Source: Paramacrobiotus richtersi
Taxonomy: Eukaryota > Tardigrada > Eutardigrada > Parachela > Macrobiotidae
Direction: 5' to 3'
NCBI GenBank assembly: GCA_034698045.1
Contig: JAQGAU010000862.1
Span: 1 to 23,114 of the forward strand
Length of the DNA: 23,114 bases
A program made the position numbers and the translations under genes. Numbering within the stretch: the first letter of the stretch is position 1; each line of letters starts with the position of its first letter. Positions 20,598 to 23,114 of this stretch are shown piece after piece. The notes under the pieces were generated by a model, which worked only from the letters and a program-made list of their open reading frames with translations, ran no database searches and was not told the origin of the DNA.

Positions 20598-20599
20598 CA
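20000..20599 (-). pseudogene. C-terminal fragment of a retrotransposon polyprotein: CCHC finger and restriction-like endonuclease
   Basis: The minus-strand frame is open from just inside the element to the stop at 20002-20000, about 199 residues, with no reverse transcriptase upstream and a stop at 20605-20603. The order is CRCKAQVDVLGHHGLSC, a CCHC-like finger, followed by KGRHPRHSALNDVV. Next comes the motif GKRPDG...PLVWDVT, which fits the PD-(D/E)xK pattern of restriction-like endonucleases in R2-like and related non-LTR elements. The end reads RRISVEIQRGN-like (FFRQRISVEIQRGNG). Similar tails are common in invertebrate retrotransposon proteins, from memory. A dead fragment, not a host gene. 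Confidence 0.75.
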
Positions 20600-20707
20600 G
20601 AATCACTCGAATAATTATGTCAAGACTTTTTAGAAACGTATTATGGATGTTGTAAAAATGAAAGCAGAAGCAAGGAGATTTAGCGTTCGGACTTCTCTGT
20701 TGCCTTC

Positions 20708-21369
20708 AGCTTCGTTAAGGGGAGTTTTTGTGTGCTGTGATAAGTATCGGTAAAAACACGACAGCTGCGCACCTGTAAACATTTCCCTAGCCTCCGTTAT
20801 GATTTATAATAGCCAGAACATCAATTAACAATGTCCAGAAATCTGTTTGTGCGCGCAACGTCCTGTTGTTGCGCAATAGCGGTAAAAAGTTTATACACGT
20901 TTTCGTCTCAAATAACTCAGCGTTTCAACCAGACTTCTTGCAATTTTCATGATAAATGCACATATATATCATGATCGTTTTGAACCAATCTCAGCCCAGG
21001 AGTATGTTTCTGAAATTTTTAAATGAATTCCAAAAATTTTTAAATTCGTTTTAAAATTTTAGAAACATGCTTCCGGGCTGAAATTGGTTCAGAACGATCA
21101 TCATATATATGTGCATTTATCATGAAAATTGCAAAAAGTTTGGATGGAACGCTGAGTTATTTGAGACGGAAACGTGTATAAGCTTTTTACCGCTACTGCG
21201 CAACAACCGGACGTTGTGCGCACAGACGGATTTCTGGACATTGTTAATTGATGTTCTGGCTGTTATAAATCATAACCGAGGCTAGTGCAAGGTATGCAGG
21301 TGCGCGAGTGTTGTCGTTTCACCAATACCTATCGCAATACGCAGAAACTTGTCTTAAGCAAAGAAGCGG
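20708..21369. repeat. Near loop-free inverted repeat of about 660 bp (foldback)
   Basis: The left arm (about 20708-21036) and the right arm (about 21037-21369) are reverse complements of each other, with roughly 85-90% identity near the centre and weaker match outward. Landmarks are TTATGATTTATAA near 20800 and TTATAAATCATAA near 21264, and ATGATAAATGCACATATATA near 20948 with its complement near 21103. The centre is AAAAATTTTT at 21032-21041, with essentially no spacer. Most arm differences are transitions. It has no ORF of note. It could be a foldback transposon or a tail-to-tail inverted duplication. Confidence 0.85.
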
Positions 21370-22286
21370 GGTATTACGAGTCTACGATCATCTTTATGAG
21401 ACATACATGTATGAACTACAAAGTACATACATACAAAGTATGGGATTTCGCCGCTACTAGAACACAGCAACTATGTTTTATTTCGATCATTGTTTTGAGT
21501 TTCTTGACCGTCCTTGGTACTGCCGCACTGTGAACATGGAATGGATTAATCTCGAATAGTATTTAGAGTAGTAAAATATATCTGCCTGGCCTTTGCATTG
21601 CTTTGTCACCACAGACTTGCTTTGCTGATCCGATTCTCGCATAAGGCTGCGATAAAGAGCCCGATATTCCAGCTTCCTAGCACGGTCATTGAATAGTGTT
21701 TTGACAGAAATAAACTGCCATCATTACTAGATGCAAGGCAAAATCCTTGCTGTGGGAACGGACAAATGGACCGCACCGTTTCTTGTTATGCATTCCATAT
21801 GAGCGCGCGTTAGTGTAATAATTTCAACACAAACTGCAGTCTACGAAAGCCTACCTAATGAATCGTGAACCGATCGTTCAGCGGTTCTATCAATTTAAAT
21901 GCAAATACCTTATCTCGGAATAATATGGATCGCTTCAGCCCTTGGCTACGTACATCGACACACACCGACAGCCAAGCAGTGTGAAGTGAAAAACGCGAAG
22001 AGTTTGGTCAGCACGGCAATTTCCTTGTTCACACTATTAATGGGTTCGGTGGATCTGGCGCATAAGCAAGCGTTGTTCTGTTGCTGAGCTGTTTACTGTA
22101 CGGCACAGTGGGCCCTATCGTCGGTTAACGTGGTCCAATCGGAACACGAACGATCGATTATAAAATTAATTTGAGCTTTTGCACGGACGTATTAGTCTCC
22201 ATTGCTTGAGATCGGGATGTTTAGTAATCGACAAATGACGTTGCTTCACGTGGCCCAATAAGAACATAGGAACGATTCGTTACGAG
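21370..22286. other. Region upstream of the receptor exons; possible unrecognised exons
   Basis: About 900 bp. An ATG-initiated 62-codon frame at 21899-22087 + has two hydrophobic stretches (YLGIIWIASALGY and TAISLFTLLMGSV), and 21460-21533 + has one (CFISIIVLSFLTVLGTAAL). These might be membrane exons of the receptor gene to the right, but I cannot connect them with consistent splice sites. Confidence 0.25.
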
Positions 22287-22881
22287 TTGTCTCTAATTTT
22301 GTTGGGAGTAGAGCATAAACGCTCAGATGAACGCAGTATGCAGTGCACGCATTCACAAGGAAGGTTTCTTAGATTTTTAACGCAAGATTTTGCTCTTAGT
22401 GTGTTAGCATCTAGTCGCTGGTTGGCACAATCAGTAAATTTAAGAGTAATGGCTTTCGTGGCACGGATATTAGACGAACTTGGAGAAGACCTGCCTATAT
22501 TAGCGACCATCCAACTCGTCCTGAATGCTATTCGTAAGTGACAATTGACTACATCTCTGCAGTTTTATGTGGTTCTCTCTCTGGCCGCTCTGCTAAAGCA
22601 CCATAGACATCTCTGTCGAGAGTTGCTGAAAAACTCAAGTCTTTTCAGTGTTCTGGATTGCCCCGTCCAAGGACCCGTTTAACATTTGTGTGTACGTTGT
22701 GTTCAACGTGCTCGCGTCAGCCAGACCAATGATTCTGTGGTTCTACGGCCGGAAGTGCCGTACAGCTGCAGCGTTGTACCGGGACAAAGTGCCGAATGCT
22801 GTGAAGACCCGATCAATGCTGTGGCTGATCATTACTGGCGTTTGGTACTCCGGTACAAGTTCTCGTATAGGTAAGCACTGA
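22287..22881 (+). CDS. Putative rhodopsin-like GPCR, TM6-TM7-helix 8 exons (partial)
   Basis: Two pieces join at matching phase 1: an exon ending at 22533 (donor gtaagt) and one starting at 22649 (acceptor ttttcag), across a 115-bp intron. The true 5' edge of the first exon is unknown; 22287 is only where the frame opens. The joined segment has a hydrophobic helix LPILATIQLVLNAILFWIAP (TM6-like), a short loop SKDPFN, a second helix ICVYVVFNVLASARPMILWF (TM7-like) and a basic stretch YGRKCRTAAALYRDK, like helix 8. This is the arrangement of class A receptors. The NPxxY of TM7 is degenerate here (RPMIL), and no CWxP is evident in TM6. The frame ends at TGA 22879-22881, although gtaagc at 22871 could be another donor. 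It could also be another multipass membrane protein. Confidence 0.45.
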
Positions 22882-23114
22882 CGGGATATGGCGGTTATAC
22901 CTCGTAAAACCGACCATACACCACCAACCAACGCTAGTCGGTAAGCAAGACTCTTCCCTGGACTACTCTCTCCGTGGATACACTTCCCAACACACACACT
23001 GATAACCTTAGACACCGTGCCCTATGCTTCCGATAAGAAGCAACTACTTCCTACTCGAAACACACACGACCACAGAATCCAAAGCAAGATGTTATTAACT
23101 CTTCAAACTGATCA
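22882..23114. other. Right edge, no feature seen
   Basis: Either the 3' untranslated region or an intron of the receptor-like gene. No poly(A) signal, RNA gene or convincing frame is present. Confidence 0.3.

Noticed and set aside
22743-23015. 90-codon minus-strand frame
   Set aside because: It is antisense to the receptor-like exon, which has splice sites and membrane-helix character.

Overview
The window is animal (metazoan) nuclear DNA. Genes are split by short GT-AG introns, poly(A) signals follow several stops, and the recognisable proteins are metazoan (VPS37, TMEM230, astacin proteases, a rhodopsin-like receptor). Divergent, locally duplicated families and compact introns suggest a small invertebrate. 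A tardigrade is my best guess, from general familiarity with the gene families and not from any diagnostic sequence.

Layout, left to right. (1) 1-902 +: the 3' end of VPS37, an ESCRT-I subunit. (2) 2076-5545 +: two tandem paralogs that join an FMRP-like tandem Agenet/Tudor module to an F-box. The first copy carries a one-base frameshift inside its F-box, and its last intron holds a 655-bp MITE-like element (3300-3954) flanked by a perfect 9-bp direct repeat. (3) 7269-9325 -: TMEM230 in three exons, followed after 3 nt and in the same frame by an 81-codon ORF that resembles the KEOPS subunit GON7. (4) 10634-19569 +: three tandem, four-exon secreted astacin metalloproteases (A, B, C). Each has an aspartate-switch propeptide, an HExxHxxGFxH zinc site, a Met-turn and an added C-terminal domain of about 85 residues that looks like a beta/gamma-crystallin fold. 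(5) 19891-20597 -: a 5'-truncated non-LTR retrotransposon tail with CCHC and restriction-like endonuclease motifs. (6) about 20708-21369: a near loop-free inverted repeat of about 660 bp. (7) 22287-22881 +: two exons encoding what looks like TM6, TM7 and helix 8 of a rhodopsin-like GPCR.

Astacins A and B lie in a segmental duplication of about 3.3 kb. The copied segment began inside TMEM230 exon 1, because a 24-bp scrap of that exon (23/24 identical) survives at 12934-12957 upstream of astacin B. Astacin C is an older relative without this shared upstream sequence.

The genes do not form one pathway. The points of most interest are two unusual domain fusions (astacin + beta/gamma-crystallin; Agenet pair + F-box), the TMEM230/GON7-like stop-separated ORF pair, and several structured repeats. 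All family assignments are from reading the translations; no database search was run.
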